DNA of 35,222 bases from Limivivens sp034101475 (GTDB lineage: Bacteria; Bacillota; Clostridia; Lachnospirales; Lachnospiraceae). Below the pieces are notes generated by a model. That model did no database searches. It had not been told where the DNA came from and saw only the letters and a program-made list of their open reading frames with translations. Both the position numbers and the translations under genes were made by a program. Below are positions 1 to 7,673 of this stretch, in pieces. Each line of letters begins with the position of its first letter. Within the stretch, counting starts at the first letter, position 1. Location of the stretch: contig JAXEJQ010000067.1 in NCBI GenBank assembly GCA_034101475.1, positions 1 to 35,222 of the forward strand, in the 5' to 3' direction.

Positions 1-34
1 GCACTCCCACAATCCTGCCCAATATTCGGATATC

Positions 35-56
35 GTGGGACATTCGTCCCACTTTT
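35..56 (+). terminator. short hairpin with T-run
   Basis: GTGGGAC (35-41) and GTCCCAC (46-52) form a perfect 7-bp stem with a 4-nt loop followed by TTTT. This fits a weak intrinsic terminator for a gene that lies left of the window. No coding sequence is visible before it. Confidence 0.45.
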
Positions 57-72
57 ATCCTCATATTGGGGC

Positions 73-133
73 GGGTCAATCAGTCATAAAACCACTTATG
101 CGCAAGCGCATCGTGGTTTATGACTTTTGACCC
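73..133. repeat. 61-nt nested palindrome
   Basis: Three nested arm pairs are visible: GGGTCA (73-78) with TGACCC (128-133); GTCATAAAACCAC (83-95) with GTGGTTTATGAC (113-124, one bulged A); and ATGCGC (98-103) with GCGCAT (106-111) around an AA loop. The whole could fold into a long cruciform or RNA hairpin. It lies in intergenic DNA upstream of a secreted-protein gene. The architecture resembles REP- or MITE-like dispersed palindromes, but only one copy is in this window, so that class is an inference. Confidence 0.6.
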
Positions 134-214
134 TGGCATCACGTTATTATGAGCGCCTGTATTCCAGATAGAAGCATTCTGGAAGAATACAGAACGCAGA
201 AAAAGGAGGACATT

Positions 215-979
215 ATGAAAAAAGGAAGAAAAACAAAGCTTTTGGGTATTCTTGCGCTGACATTTTTGCTGACGATGCTTTGCCAGATGACGACGATGGC
301 GGCGACGAAAACACAGACACTGACCAGCGGAAAATGGGTGAAGAATACGACACAGAAGTATGGGGATGTTTACTACTACAAGATTGTTGTGCCGAAGACC
401 GGATATCTGGCTGTTGAGGGGTATGGATTCAGCAATTATTCGGACAGCAGATATTCTCTGAGCGTTAAGCTTTGTGACAGCAAAAAAAAGGAACTGGAAA
501 CCTACAGGACCAGTCTGACGTCTTCTCACAGCTGCAAATCCTACTACGGCGTGAAAAAAGGGACCTATTACCTGAAGGTGGAGGACAGCAACTACCGGCT
601 GCGCTATTCCTTTAAGGCGGTGACAGAAAAGAGCGGAACTGCCCAGAAAAAGGCAGTGAGTGTTCCGAAAAACAAGACCGTCGGCGGCCTGGCTATTGCA
701 GGGGAAAAGGGAACAAAGATCGATTATTATAAGATTACACTGACGAAAGCCCAGAAGATTACCTTCACTTTCGGCGCAAAGGCAAACAGCTGGATTCAGT
801 TCAAGATTGTTCCGGCGAACACCAAACAGATTATTTTCGGTTCTTCCGTATATCGCTGGGATACAACGGAGACTGTGGTCACGAAGGATAAATTCCCCAA
901 GGGGACCTATTATATTCAGGTATATCGGATGTCCAATGACGCAGATACATCCGGTTATTATACTCTGAAATGGAAATAA
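215..979 (+). CDS. secreted protein with two PPC-like beta domains
   Basis: This encodes 254 residues. The ATG at 215 is chosen because AAAGGAGGA ends five bases before it and it begins a typical signal peptide (MKKGRK, a hydrophobic stretch to about residue 24, then a MAA-type cleavage site near 28). An in-frame upstream start at 149 lacks a ribosome site. The mature part holds two similar beta-rich segments, roughly residues 45-135 and 165-254, each running from a YYKI strand to a KGTYYLKV or KGTYYIQV strand. That pattern is typical of pre-peptidase C-terminal (PPC) domains, which are usually accessory binding modules of secreted enzymes. No catalytic domain is present, so it is probably an exported binding or structural protein. 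It is a single gene followed by a strong terminator. Confidence 0.8.
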   Translation: MKKGRKTKLLGILALTFLLTMLCQMTTMAATKTQTLTSGKWVKNTTQKYGDVYYYKIVVPKTGYLAVEGYGFSNYSDSRYSLSVKLCDSKKKELETYRTSLTSSHSCKSYYGVKKGTYYLKVEDSNYRLRYSFKAVTEKSGTAQKKAVSVPKNKTVGGLAIAGEKGTKIDYYKITLTKAQKITFTFGAKANSWIQFKIVPANTKQIIFGSSVYRWDTTETVVTKDKFPKGTYYIQVYRMSNDADTSGYYTLKWK

Positions 980-1005
980 GGCAGGCGTCAGAAGATGCCG
1001 TCAGG

Positions 1006-1043
1006 AAGGGCTGAAAGCTTATCGTAAAGCTTTCAGCCCTTTT
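1006..1043 (+). terminator. strong intrinsic terminator
   Basis: A perfect 15-bp stem (1006-1020 with 1027-1041) surrounds a 6-nt loop and ends in a T-rich tract. It lies 27 bases after the stop codon of the secreted-protein gene. Confidence 0.9.
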
Positions 1044-1166
1044 CTAATACCTGTTTTCTTGTCTGATAATGAATTGGTCCTCCTTCAAATCCTCCTGAAC
1101 AGGTATGAACGATTTTACGTCTGTTTTATAAAATTCTGCCTGGCTCTGAACAGTTACAAATGATAA

Positions 1167-1195
1167 ATGACAAATGGAAAAGGGTATGGTATGAT
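1167..1195 (+). promoter_or_regulatory. sigma-A promoter for the GNAT gene
   Basis: ATGACA (1167-1172), a 17-bp spacer, then an extended -10 element TGG-TATGAT ending at 1195. The GNAT start codon is 56 bases downstream. Confidence 0.6.
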
Positions 1196-1250
1196 AAGAA
1201 AATGTGAAGACACAATACACAGAATCTGAGAAGCAGCGGGAGGCGGCAGG

Positions 1251-1766
1251 ATGGGATTTCGAAATGCAGCCATGGCGGATCTGGATACGCTGATGGAGAT
1301 TTATGCGAGGGCCAGAAACGTCATGCGTGAAAGTGGAAATAATAATCAGTGGATCAACGGCTATCCCGGACGGGATCTGATTGAGAAGGATATCCGGGAG
1401 CGGCACTGTTATGTGTATGAGGAGGATGGACAGATTCAGGCGGTATTCTGCCTGTTCCCGGGGGAGGATCCCACTTATCGGGAGATTTATGAGGGAGCCT
1501 GGCAGAATGATGCGCCTTATGCGGCGATTCACCGGATTGCTTCTGCGGGACTGTCGAAGGGCGCAGCGGGGAAATGCTTTGCCTGGGCTCTGGAGCAGTA
1601 CGGAAATATCCGGATTGATACCCATGATGATAACCGGATCATGCAGCATGTACTGGAGAAAAACGGATTTGTCCGCTGCGGACGCATTTATCTGGAGGAC
1701 GGTTCCCCGCGGGTGGCCTTTCAGAAGACCGGAAGCGGGCGTCTCCCAAAGGAAAGCTTTTGCTGA
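1251..1766 (+). CDS. GNAT-family N-acetyltransferase
   Basis: This encodes 171 residues starting at ATG 1251, preceded by a GGGAGG ribosome site at 1238-1243. The N-terminal FRNAAMADLDTLMEIYARAR follows the GNAT opening (strand, then a helix after DLD). The segment around residues 98-117 (IASAGLSKGAAGKCFAWAL) corresponds to the acetyl-CoA-binding motif and the helix after it. DTHDDNRIMQHVLEKNGFV, around residues 124-142, is the typical GNAT C-terminal pattern ending in NGF. The enzyme should transfer an acetyl group from acetyl-CoA to an amine in the cytoplasm; the substrate cannot be deduced. It appears monocistronic, and the next gene has its own probable promoter. Confidence 0.85.
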   Translation: MGFRNAAMADLDTLMEIYARARNVMRESGNNNQWINGYPGRDLIEKDIRERHCYVYEEDGQIQAVFCLFPGEDPTYREIYEGAWQNDAPYAAIHRIASAGLSKGAAGKCFAWALEQYGNIRIDTHDDNRIMQHVLEKNGFVRCGRIYLEDGSPRVAFQKTGSGRLPKESFC

Positions 1767-1803
1767 CATTTGTAAAAAGTTCTTTTCTCTCCCTCCAAAT
1801 AAT

Positions 1804-1811
1804 GGTATGAT
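1804..1811 (+). promoter_or_regulatory. extended -10 element before gdpP
   Basis: The sequence GG-TATGAT (-10 at 1806-1811, with TG at 1803-1804) repeats the ATGGTATGATAAGAA context of the promoter at 1190. The -35 region is poor (TTTTCT at 1783-1788). It probably drives the gdpP-rplI-dnaB unit, about 80 bases before the gdpP start. Confidence 0.45.
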
Positions 1812-1892
1812 AAGAACATGAGCTTTTGCATGAAAATGAGAAGGGATCCTTAGGATCCGTCTCACAGCATTGTATGCTTACAGGAGAAAGAA

Positions 1893-3941
1893 ATGAAGAA
1901 AAAAAAGGTTCAATACAAAGGAAAGCTGAAATCCTACTTGCAGTGGCCGCTGGTCATGATTTTCTTCCTTTTGATCATGAATACCGCCGTTTATTTTGTA
2001 AACGTGAAGGCAGGATTTGTGGTGTCCGTTTTCTTCCTGCTTTATATGGTGGTGGCCCTGGTTCTTCTGCTTCATTACAAACCCAATATCATGAATGAGA
2101 TGATTTCCTTCGCCACACAATATGGGCAGATTCAGAAAACGCTTCTGAATGAATTTTCCATTCCCTATGCGCTTCTGGACGGCGAGGGCAAGGTGATCTG
2201 GATGAATGAGGAATTCTGCCGGGTTGTGGGCAAGGACAAGCAGTATAAAAAAAATATTGCGGGTCTGTTTCCGGAAATCGGTGCCGGGACCATCGCGCGG
2301 ATGGAGGAGAGTACCAGACTGCAGGTGCATTATGGCGAGAAAGATTTCAGCGCCCAGCTTCAGAAGGTTTCCATCGAGAGTCTGACAAAGTCTGTGACCA
2401 TGGTGGAAGTGCCGGAGAACGGGAATTATATGATTGCCATGTATCTGTTTGATGATACCGAGCTGATGCGGTATAAGCGGGAAAACGATGAGCAGAAGAT
2501 GGTTGCCGGCCTGATCTATCTGGACAATTATGAGGAGGCTCTGGACAGCGTGGAGGAAGTGCGCCGTTCTCTGCTGGTAGCCCTCATCGACCGGAGAATC
2601 AGTAAATACATTGCCACCTATGACGGTGTGGTAAAGAAATTTGAAAAGGATAAATATTTTATTGTTATCAAGAACAAATATCTGGAGGAGCTGAAGGCCA
2701 ACCGGTTCTCCCTTCTGGAGGAGGTTAAGGCGGTCAACATCGGAAACGAGATGAGCGTGACCCTGAGCATCGGAATCGGTGTGGGCGGAAGTGGTTATCT
2801 GCAGAATTATGAGTTTTCCAGAATTGCCATTGAGCTGGCACTGGGCAGAGGCGGCGACCAGGCCGTTGTCCGGGAAAATGACAAGATTTCCTATTACGGC
2901 GGGAAGTCTCAGCAGATGGAGAAAAGTACCCGTGTGAAGGCACGTGTGAAGGCTCATGCTCTGCGGGAATTTATCGGCAGCGCGGACGATGTGGTGGTTA
3001 TGGGGCATAAGATCACGGACATCGATTCCTTTGGAGCTGCGGTGGGAATTTACCGGGCAGCCCATATGATGAACAAGAAGGCTCATATTGTAATCGGAGA
3101 AATCAACAGCTCCATCCGGCCCTGGATCAATATGTTTCTGGAGAGCCGGGAATATGACGAGGATATGTTTGTAAAGCATGAGAAGGCCATGGAAATCGTG
3201 GATTCCCATACGGTACTGGTGGTGGTGGACACCAACCGTCCCAGTATGTGTGAATGCGAGGAGCTTCTGGAGCAGACCAAGACCATTGTGGTTCTGGATC
3301 ATCACCGGCAGAGCAGCGAGGTGATCAGAAATGCGGTGCTCTCCTATATCGAGCCCTATGCATCCTCGGCCTGTGAGATGGTAGCGGAGATTCTGCAGTA
3401 TTTTTCCGACGATGTCCGGCTGAAAAGCATTGAGGCGGACAGTATTTATGCCGGGATTATCATTGATACCAACAACTTCCTGACCAAAACGGGTGTGCGC
3501 ACCTTTGAGGCTGCGGCTTTTCTGCGCCGGTGCGGCGCTGACGTGACCCGTGTGCGCAAGCTGTTCCGCAATGATATGAAAGCTTACAAGGCCAGAGCTG
3601 AGGCTGTGCGCCATGCCGAGGTCTTTATGGGCAGCTATGCCATCAGCCGCTGTCCCAGCGACCATATTGACAGCCCCACGGTAGTGGGTGCCCAGGCGGC
3701 CAATGAACTGCTGAACATTGTAGGGGTGAAGGCCTCCTTTGTGCTGACGGAGTTCAACGGGAGGATTTATATCAGCGCCCGGGCCATCGATGAGGTAAAC
3801 GTTCAGATTATTATGGAACGTCTGGGCGGCGGCGGCCATTTGAATATCGCCGGTGCTCAGCTGGACGGCGTGACCATCGATGAGGCTGTGAAGAAATTAA
3901 AAGAAGTTCTTACGAAAATGACAGAAGAAGGAGCGATTTAA
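1893..3941 (+). CDS. gdpP: c-di-AMP phosphodiesterase GdpP (DHH/DHHA1)
   Basis: This encodes 682 residues, close to the length of Bacillus GdpP. Two membrane segments lie at about residues 18-61, then a PAS-like sensor (about 84-165), a degenerate GGDEF domain (about 175-305, no GGDEF signature) and a DHH-DHHA1 phosphodiesterase. Metal ligands are visible: H372, D376 and D378 (GHKITDID), D446 (VVVDTN), D469-H470-H471 (DHH), and the DHHA1 signature GGGGH at 645-649. Family members hydrolyse cyclic di-AMP to pApA at the membrane, affecting cell-wall homeostasis, potassium balance and beta-lactam tolerance. All expected catalytic residues are present, so it should be active. The stop codon is one base before the rplI start, so the two are co-transcribed and probably translationally coupled. 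This order is conserved across Firmicutes. Confidence 0.96.
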   Translation: MKKKKVQYKGKLKSYLQWPLVMIFFLLIMNTAVYFVNVKAGFVVSVFFLLYMVVALVLLLHYKPNIMNEMISFATQYGQIQKTLLNEFSIPYALLDGEGKVIWMNEEFCRVVGKDKQYKKNIAGLFPEIGAGTIARMEESTRLQVHYGEKDFSAQLQKVSIESLTKSVTMVEVPENGNYMIAMYLFDDTELMRYKRENDEQKMVAGLIYLDNYEEALDSVEEVRRSLLVALIDRRISKYIATYDGVVKKFEKDKYFIVIKNKYLEELKANRFSLLEEVKAVNIGNEMSVTLSIGIGVGGSGYLQNYEFSRIAIELALGRGGDQAVVRENDKISYYGGKSQQMEKSTRVKARVKAHALREFIGSADDVVVMGHKITDIDSFGAAVGIYRAAHMMNKKAHIVIGEINSSIRPWINMFLESREYDEDMFVKHEKAMEIVDSHTVLVVVDTNRPSMCECEELLEQTKTIVVLDHHRQSSEVIRNAVLSYIEPYASSACEMVAEILQYFSDDVRLKSIEADSIYAGIIIDTNNFLTKTGVRTFEAAAFLRRCGADVTRVRKLFRNDMKAYKARAEAVRHAEVFMGSYAISRCPSDHIDSPTVVGAQAANELLNIVGVKASFVLTEFNGRIYISARAIDEVNVQIIMERLGGGGHLNIAGAQLDGVTIDEAVKKLKEVLTKMTEEGAI

Positions 3942-3942
3942 A

Positions 3943-4389
3943 ATGAAAGTAATCTTATTGGCAGATGTAAAATCACTTGGAAAAAAGGGAGATATGGTGA
4001 ATGTCAGCGACGGCTACGCGCGGAATATGCTGTTCCCGAAAAAGCTGGGTGTGGAAGCAAATGCGAAGAATTTAAATGATCTGAAACTGCAGAACGCCCA
4101 TGCGGAGAAGGTTGCTCAGGAGCAGCTGGAAGCTGCCAGAGCCCTGGCTGCAGAGATTGGTCAGAAATCCGTTACAGTGGCGATTAAGGTGGGCGAAGGC
4201 GGGAAAACCTTTGGCTCCGTTTCCTCCAAGGAAATCGCCGAGGCAGCCAAAGAGCAGCTGAACCTGGACCTGGATAAGAAAAAGATTCAGCTTGCCACAC
4301 CCATTAAGACTCTGGGTGTGACCATGGTTCCGATTAAGCTGCATCCGAAGGTGACAGCTGAACTGAAGGTTCATGTAAACGAAGCATAA
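3943..4389 (+). CDS. rplI: 50S ribosomal protein L9
   Basis: This encodes 148 residues, full length for bL9. The N-terminal MKVILLADVKSLGKKGDMV and GYARNMLFPKKLGVEA are the classical L9 signature that binds 23S rRNA. A central helix (about residues 40-75) links to the C-terminal domain (KTFGSVSSKEIAEA onwards). It follows gdpP by one base, with its AAGGAG ribosome site inside the end of gdpP. L9 helps maintain reading frame and ribosome quality. It is followed by a stable hairpin before dnaB. Confidence 0.98.
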   Translation: MKVILLADVKSLGKKGDMVNVSDGYARNMLFPKKLGVEANAKNLNDLKLQNAHAEKVAQEQLEAARALAAEIGQKSVTVAIKVGEGGKTFGSVSSKEIAEAAKEQLNLDLDKKKIQLATPIKTLGVTMVPIKLHPKVTAELKVHVNEA

Positions 4390-4404
4390 CACGGTGTCAG
4401 GAGT

Positions 4405-4449
4405 TTTGCCGGCTGTCTGTGCAGATGATTGCTGCGCAGGGCCGGCAAA
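4405..4449 (+). other. stable hairpin between rplI and dnaB
   Basis: TTTGCCGGC (4405-4413) pairs perfectly with GCCGGCAAA (4441-4449), and inside it CTGTGCAG (4417-4424) pairs with CTGCGCAG (4432-4439) with one G-U, around a 7-nt loop. No T-run follows, so it is unlikely to be a simple terminator. It could be an RNA processing or stability element separating the ribosomal-protein message from dnaB. Confidence 0.55.
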
Positions 4450-4482
4450 TCTGAAAACAGCAGAAATGGGAGGAAGAATTTC

Positions 4483-5811
4483 ATGGAAGAAGCGCTCATA
4501 AAGCGGGTTCTGCCCCACAGTGTGGAGGCGGAGCAGTCGGTGATCGGTTCCATGCTGATGGACCGGGATGCGATTATGACGGCTTCTGAGATTATTGCCA
4601 GCGAGGATTTTTACCAGCACCAGTACGGCGTTCTGTTTGAGGCTATGGTGGAGCTGTATAATGAAGGGAAGCCGGTGGATCTGGTAACTCTTCAGGAGCG
4701 TCTCCGGGAAAAGGAAGTACCTCCGGAAATCAGCAGTGTGGAATTCATCGGGGAGCTTTTGAACGTGGTTCCCACATCGGCCAATGTCCGTTCTTACGCG
4801 GAAATTGTCCGGGATAAGGCTCTGCTGCGCAGGCTGATTAAGGTGACAGAGGAGATTGCCAACACCTGTTACCTGGCGAACGAAAAGACGGAGGACATCC
4901 TGGAGGATACGGAAAAAAAGATTTTCGATCTGGTACAAAAGCGTTCCAGCGGGGATTTTGTGCCCATCAAGCAGGTGGTGCTGAATGCCCTGGACCGTAT
5001 CGAGGCAGCCTCTAAAAATAAAGGGAGTGTTACAGGAATTCCCACGGGCTTTGTGGATCTGGACTATAAAACCTCCGGTTTCCAGCCCTCAGATCTGATT
5101 TTGATTGCCGCCCGTCCCTCCATGGGAAAGACGGCTTTTGTGTTGAATATTGCTCAGCATATGGCGTTTAAATGCAATCAGACCGTGGCCATATTCAGTC
5201 TGGAAATGTCCAAGGAGCAGCTTGTAAACCGCCTGTTTTCCCTGGAATCCCGCGTGGATTCTCAGTCTCTGCGTACCGGTAATCTGACGGATGAGGACTG
5301 GGGGAAGCTGATCGAAGGAGCAGGCATCATCGGCCGTTCGAATCTGATTATCGATGATACGCCGGGTATTTCCATCGGAGAACTCCGATCCAAATGCCGG
5401 AAATATAAGCTTGAGCACAATCTCGGTATCATCATTATTGACTACCTGCAGCTCATGACCGGAAGCAAAAAGACAGATTCCAGGCAGCAGGAAATTTCCG
5501 ATATTTCCCGATCCTTAAAGGAAGTGGCCCGTGAACTGAACGTTCCGGTGGTGGCCCTGTCCCAGCTCAGCCGTGCGGTGGAGCAAAGACCGGATCACAG
5601 GCCCATGCTTTCGGATCTGCGTGAATCCGGAGCCATCGAGCAGGATGCGGACGTGGTGATGTTTATTTACCGGGATGATTACTATAATCATGATACGGAT
5701 AAAAAAGGAATTGCGGAAATTATTATTGCCAAACAGCGTAATGGCCCCATCGGTACCGTTGAGCTGGTATGGCTGCCGAACTATACGAAGTTTGCGAATA
5801 TGAAGAAATAA
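4483..5811 (+). CDS. dnaB: replicative DNA helicase DnaB
   Basis: This encodes 442 residues. ATG 4483 is chosen because GGGAGGA lies at 4468-4474 and the product begins MEEALIKRVLPHSVEAEQSVIGSM, the usual DnaB N-terminus; an upstream in-frame start would add 18 unrelated residues. The N-terminal DnaG-interaction domain covers about residues 8-110, and a linker leads to the RecA-like motor. Walker A is ARPSMGKTAF with K216, Walker B is IIIIDYLQLM with D320, and SQLSRAVEQR and the SDLRESGAIEQDAD segment are the downstream helicase motifs. The hexamer unwinds DNA 5' to 3' at the fork. Placement after rplI is typical of Firmicutes. Confidence 0.98.
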   Translation: MEEALIKRVLPHSVEAEQSVIGSMLMDRDAIMTASEIIASEDFYQHQYGVLFEAMVELYNEGKPVDLVTLQERLREKEVPPEISSVEFIGELLNVVPTSANVRSYAEIVRDKALLRRLIKVTEEIANTCYLANEKTEDILEDTEKKIFDLVQKRSSGDFVPIKQVVLNALDRIEAASKNKGSVTGIPTGFVDLDYKTSGFQPSDLILIAARPSMGKTAFVLNIAQHMAFKCNQTVAIFSLEMSKEQLVNRLFSLESRVDSQSLRTGNLTDEDWGKLIEGAGIIGRSNLIIDDTPGISIGELRSKCRKYKLEHNLGIIIIDYLQLMTGSKKTDSRQQEISDISRSLKEVARELNVPVVALSQLSRAVEQRPDHRPMLSDLRESGAIEQDADVVMFIYRDDYYNHDTDKKGIAEIIIAKQRNGPIGTVELVWLPNYTKFANMKK

Positions 5812-6000
5812 TGGTTTCTGCTTTGAAGGAAGGGATTCGGCTGCGGTACATGGAGGAAACTGAAGAAACAGGGTGATCGCTGTCGTTTCCTGCGATATGT
5901 TTTCATACTCAAACCCCGGCAGATGTGATAAAATGAGGATACCGGAGTCCGGTGAGGACGGATTTCGAATCGCAACAAAATTTGCTGTGGAGGGGAGAGC

Positions 6001-6864
6001 ATGGAGGAAATACGGTATCTGATATCCGACGCAGCCGCAAAGGTAGCTGTGGAGGCGCATGTACTCCGTTACTGGGAGGAGGAGCTGGGGCTTCCTATTT
6101 CCAGAACGGAGCTGGGACACCGTTACTATACCGAGGAAGATATTCGGACCTTCCAGAATATCAAGGAACTGAAAGAAAGAGGAGTCCAGCTGAAGGCGAT
6201 CAAGGTGCTGCTTCCGGAGATCCGGAAGCGGGAGATGAAGAACCTGGATCATGCCATGATTCATCTGGAGGAAAAACTGTCACAGCAGGAGAAAAAGGAA
6301 ACAGAGGAAAGAGAAAAGCGGAAAGCCGGAGAGGAAAAAGCGCCGGAGGAGACTGGGGTCAGAAAAAAAGCGGACGCGGAAGCAGAGCGAAGGCCGGAGG
6401 CAGAGAAAAAGACGGACGCGGAAACAGAGCGAAGGCCGGAGGCAGAGAAAAAGACGGATACGGAAGCCAACCGAAAGACCGGTGCAGAAGAGAAAAGGGA
6501 CGCAGAAGCGGAGAGAAACGCAGATGCCGGGCAGGAGCAGGTTCTGACCGGAAAGGACAGCATGGAGCTGCTGAAACTGGGAGTCAATCTGGACAAGCTG
6601 GCCAGTTTTGAATCCATTATGGAAAATGTATTCCGACAGACTCTTCAGGAAAATAATCAGGAGCTGGAGGACCGGATTTCCGATTCGGTGCTGAAAGGGA
6701 TGGATGTGCTGATGCAGCTCCGGGAGGAGAGGGATGAAGCCAGGTACCGGCAGCTGGATGAAAGCATCCGGGCTCACCAGAAAAAGCATAAGCTGGTGGC
6801 GGCGTCCAGAGAGAGGACAGAGGAAGAACCCAGAAAACGAAAATTTCTTTTTTTCGGGAAATAA
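6001..6864 (+). CDS. MerR-type DNA-binding protein with tandem-repeat linker
   Basis: This encodes 287 residues from ATG 6001, preceded by GGAGGGGAG. Residues 4-75 form a MerR winged helix (YLISDAAAKVAVEAHVLRYWEEELGLP, then HRYYTEEDI). Residues 125-180 are four 14-residue units, of which the first two are nearly identical (DAEAERRPEAEKKT); the charged sequence should be extended helix or disordered. Residues 187-265 (LLKLGVNLDKLASF through REERDEARYRQLDESIRAHQKKHK) look like a coiled coil. There is no cysteine-rich effector site as in metal-sensing MerR proteins, so it may bind DNA architecturally, in the way of RacA-type proteins; that role is an inference. The gap after dnaB (5812-6000) holds no clear terminator, so read-through is possible. 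Confidence 0.8.
   Translation: MEEIRYLISDAAAKVAVEAHVLRYWEEELGLPISRTELGHRYYTEEDIRTFQNIKELKERGVQLKAIKVLLPEIRKREMKNLDHAMIHLEEKLSQQEKKETEEREKRKAGEEKAPEETGVRKKADAEAERRPEAEKKTDAETERRPEAEKKTDTEANRKTGAEEKRDAEAERNADAGQEQVLTGKDSMELLKLGVNLDKLASFESIMENVFRQTLQENNQELEDRISDSVLKGMDVLMQLREERDEARYRQLDESIRAHQKKHKLVAASRERTEEEPRKRKFLFFGK
6373..6540 (+). repeat. 42-bp in-frame tandem repeat
   Basis: The unit starting at 6373 recurs at 6415 almost unchanged, and two more diverged copies follow to about 6540. Each unit encodes 14 residues of the MerR-type protein, so copy-number changes would keep the reading frame. Confidence 0.75.
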
Positions 6865-6917
6865 AAGCGGGAATCAGATAAAGAACAGCGGGTAAAGAAC
6901 ATCAGGTAAAGAACAGA

Positions 6918-6963
6918 AAAACAGGGATGTGCAAAGAATCAATCCATGCAGCATCCCTGTTTT
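6918..6963. terminator. bidirectional terminator
   Basis: AAAACAGGGATG (6918-6929) pairs with CATCCCTGTTTT (6952-6963) around a 22-nt loop, with A-rich DNA on one side and T-rich on the other. It sits between the convergent MerR-type gene and the ferredoxin gene and can serve both. Just before it, 6875-6918 contains three loose copies of TAAAGAACA. Confidence 0.75.
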
Positions 6964-6971
6964 CGCATTCA

Positions 6972-7142
6972 TTATTCGGGTTTGATAGCTTCGTTCGGGC
7001 ATTCTGCTTCGCAGGTACCGCAATCCAGACATGCATCAGCATCGATTACGTATTTGCCATCGCCTTCGCTGATCGCTTCAGCCGGACATACAGCTGCGCA
7101 GGAACCGCAAGCTACACAATCATCGGTAATTACATATGCCAT
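6972..7142 (-). CDS. 2[4Fe-4S] ferredoxin
   Basis: This encodes 56 residues, short enough to be missed by length filters. Reading the minus strand from ATG at 7142, the product begins MAYVITDDCVACGSC. Two perfect cluster motifs are visible: C9-x2-C12-x2-C15-x3-C19-P and C38-x2-C41-x2-C44-x3-C48-P. This is the classical clostridial 8Fe ferredoxin, a low-potential electron carrier for enzymes such as pyruvate:ferredoxin oxidoreductase and hydrogenase. AAGGAGG lies about seven bases before the start, and a matching promoter is at 7198-7226. It is divergent from a DUF1858 gene. Confidence 0.96.
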   Translation of the reverse strand: MAYVITDDCVACGSCAAVCPAEAISEGDGKYVIDADACLDCGTCEAECPNEAIKPE

Positions 7143-7197
7143 AGTATTTATCCTCCTTATGTTTTAGGTCTAAAGTCTGTGACCAAACCTTTTAATC

Positions 7198-7226
7198 ATT
7201 CTAATACATTTGGTTTCATATTACAA
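7198..7226 (-). promoter_or_regulatory. promoter of the ferredoxin gene
   Basis: On the minus strand TTGTAA (7226-7221), a 17-bp spacer, then TAGAAT (7203-7198). The ferredoxin start codon is 56 bases downstream. Confidence 0.65.
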
Positions 7227-7301
7227 GTGAAATATTTGTAAAAAGAGGAAGAATTCGTATCCCTGGTTCCGGTTTCCTGTGGATTTTCCATGGGAAGTGC
7301 C

Positions 7302-7330
7302 TTGCATATTGGAGGGAATCGTATTATAAT
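7302..7330 (+). promoter_or_regulatory. promoter of the DUF1858 gene
   Basis: TTGCAT (7302-7307), a 17-bp spacer, then a perfect TATAAT (7325-7330). It points away from the ferredoxin promoter about 100 bases to the left. Confidence 0.8.
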
Positions 7331-7367
7331 AGGAGCAGATTGAGCAAAAAAGGAGGTTGAATCAGGG

Positions 7368-7577
7368 ATGAAGATTACAAAGGATATGATTATTGGCGAA
7401 ATTCTGAATACAGATCCGAATATGGCTGCAGTATTGATGGCAGGCGGCATGCACTGCGTTGGATGTCCGTCCGCACAGGGAGAGAGCCTGGAAGAAGCTG
7501 CTATCGTACATGGCATTGACCCGGATCTGCTGGTTGCCAGAGTAAACGCATTTCTGGAGGCTCAGGAGACAAAATAA
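7368..7577 (+). CDS. DUF1858 domain protein
   Basis: This encodes 69 residues from ATG 7368 after an AGGAGG site. It has the DUF1858 pattern: MKITKDMIIGEILNTDPN, then MAGGMHCVGCPSAQGESLEEAA with C30 and C33 in a CxxC, then a HGID motif and a closing helix. Such proteins and domains occur in anaerobes, often near iron-sulfur or redox proteins. The biochemical role is not established; the CxxC suggests a redox or metal function. Sharing an intergenic region with the ferredoxin gene is consistent with redox metabolism. Confidence 0.9.
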   Translation: MKITKDMIIGEILNTDPNMAAVLMAGGMHCVGCPSAQGESLEEAAIVHGIDPDLLVARVNAFLEAQETK

Positions 7578-7612
7578 ACTCCGCTGGGGCAGAAATCGAA
7601 TAGAAATCCGCA

Positions 7613-7644
7613 AAAAAGAACAGGGCATTTAACCTGTTCTTTTT
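7613..7644. terminator. bidirectional intrinsic terminator
   Basis: AAAAAGAACAGG (7613-7624) and CCTGTTCTTTTT (7633-7644) form a perfect 12-bp stem with an 8-nt loop. It lies between two convergent genes (DUF1858 and mecA) and can terminate both. Confidence 0.92.
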
Positions 7645-7673
7645 CCATGTCTGATGATAAAGGATATGCCTGC

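Noticed and set aside
1878..3839. 653-codon open frame antisense to gdpP
   Set aside because: It mirrors the codons of a certain gene on the other strand, has no ribosome site, and has an unnatural His- and Gln-rich composition.
5890..5935. Possible promoter before the MerR-type gene
   Set aside because: GATAAA has a weak match, and no -35 element lies at suitable spacing.
5952..6611. 219-codon frame overlapping the MerR-type gene
   Set aside because: Rich in G, R and K because it reads the tandem repeat out of frame; the MerR frame has the ribosome site and a recognisable domain.
6875..6918. Three short TAAAGAACA repeats, considered as a regulatory array
   Set aside because: Short, irregular and located just after a stop codon next to a terminator; probably simple-sequence slippage.
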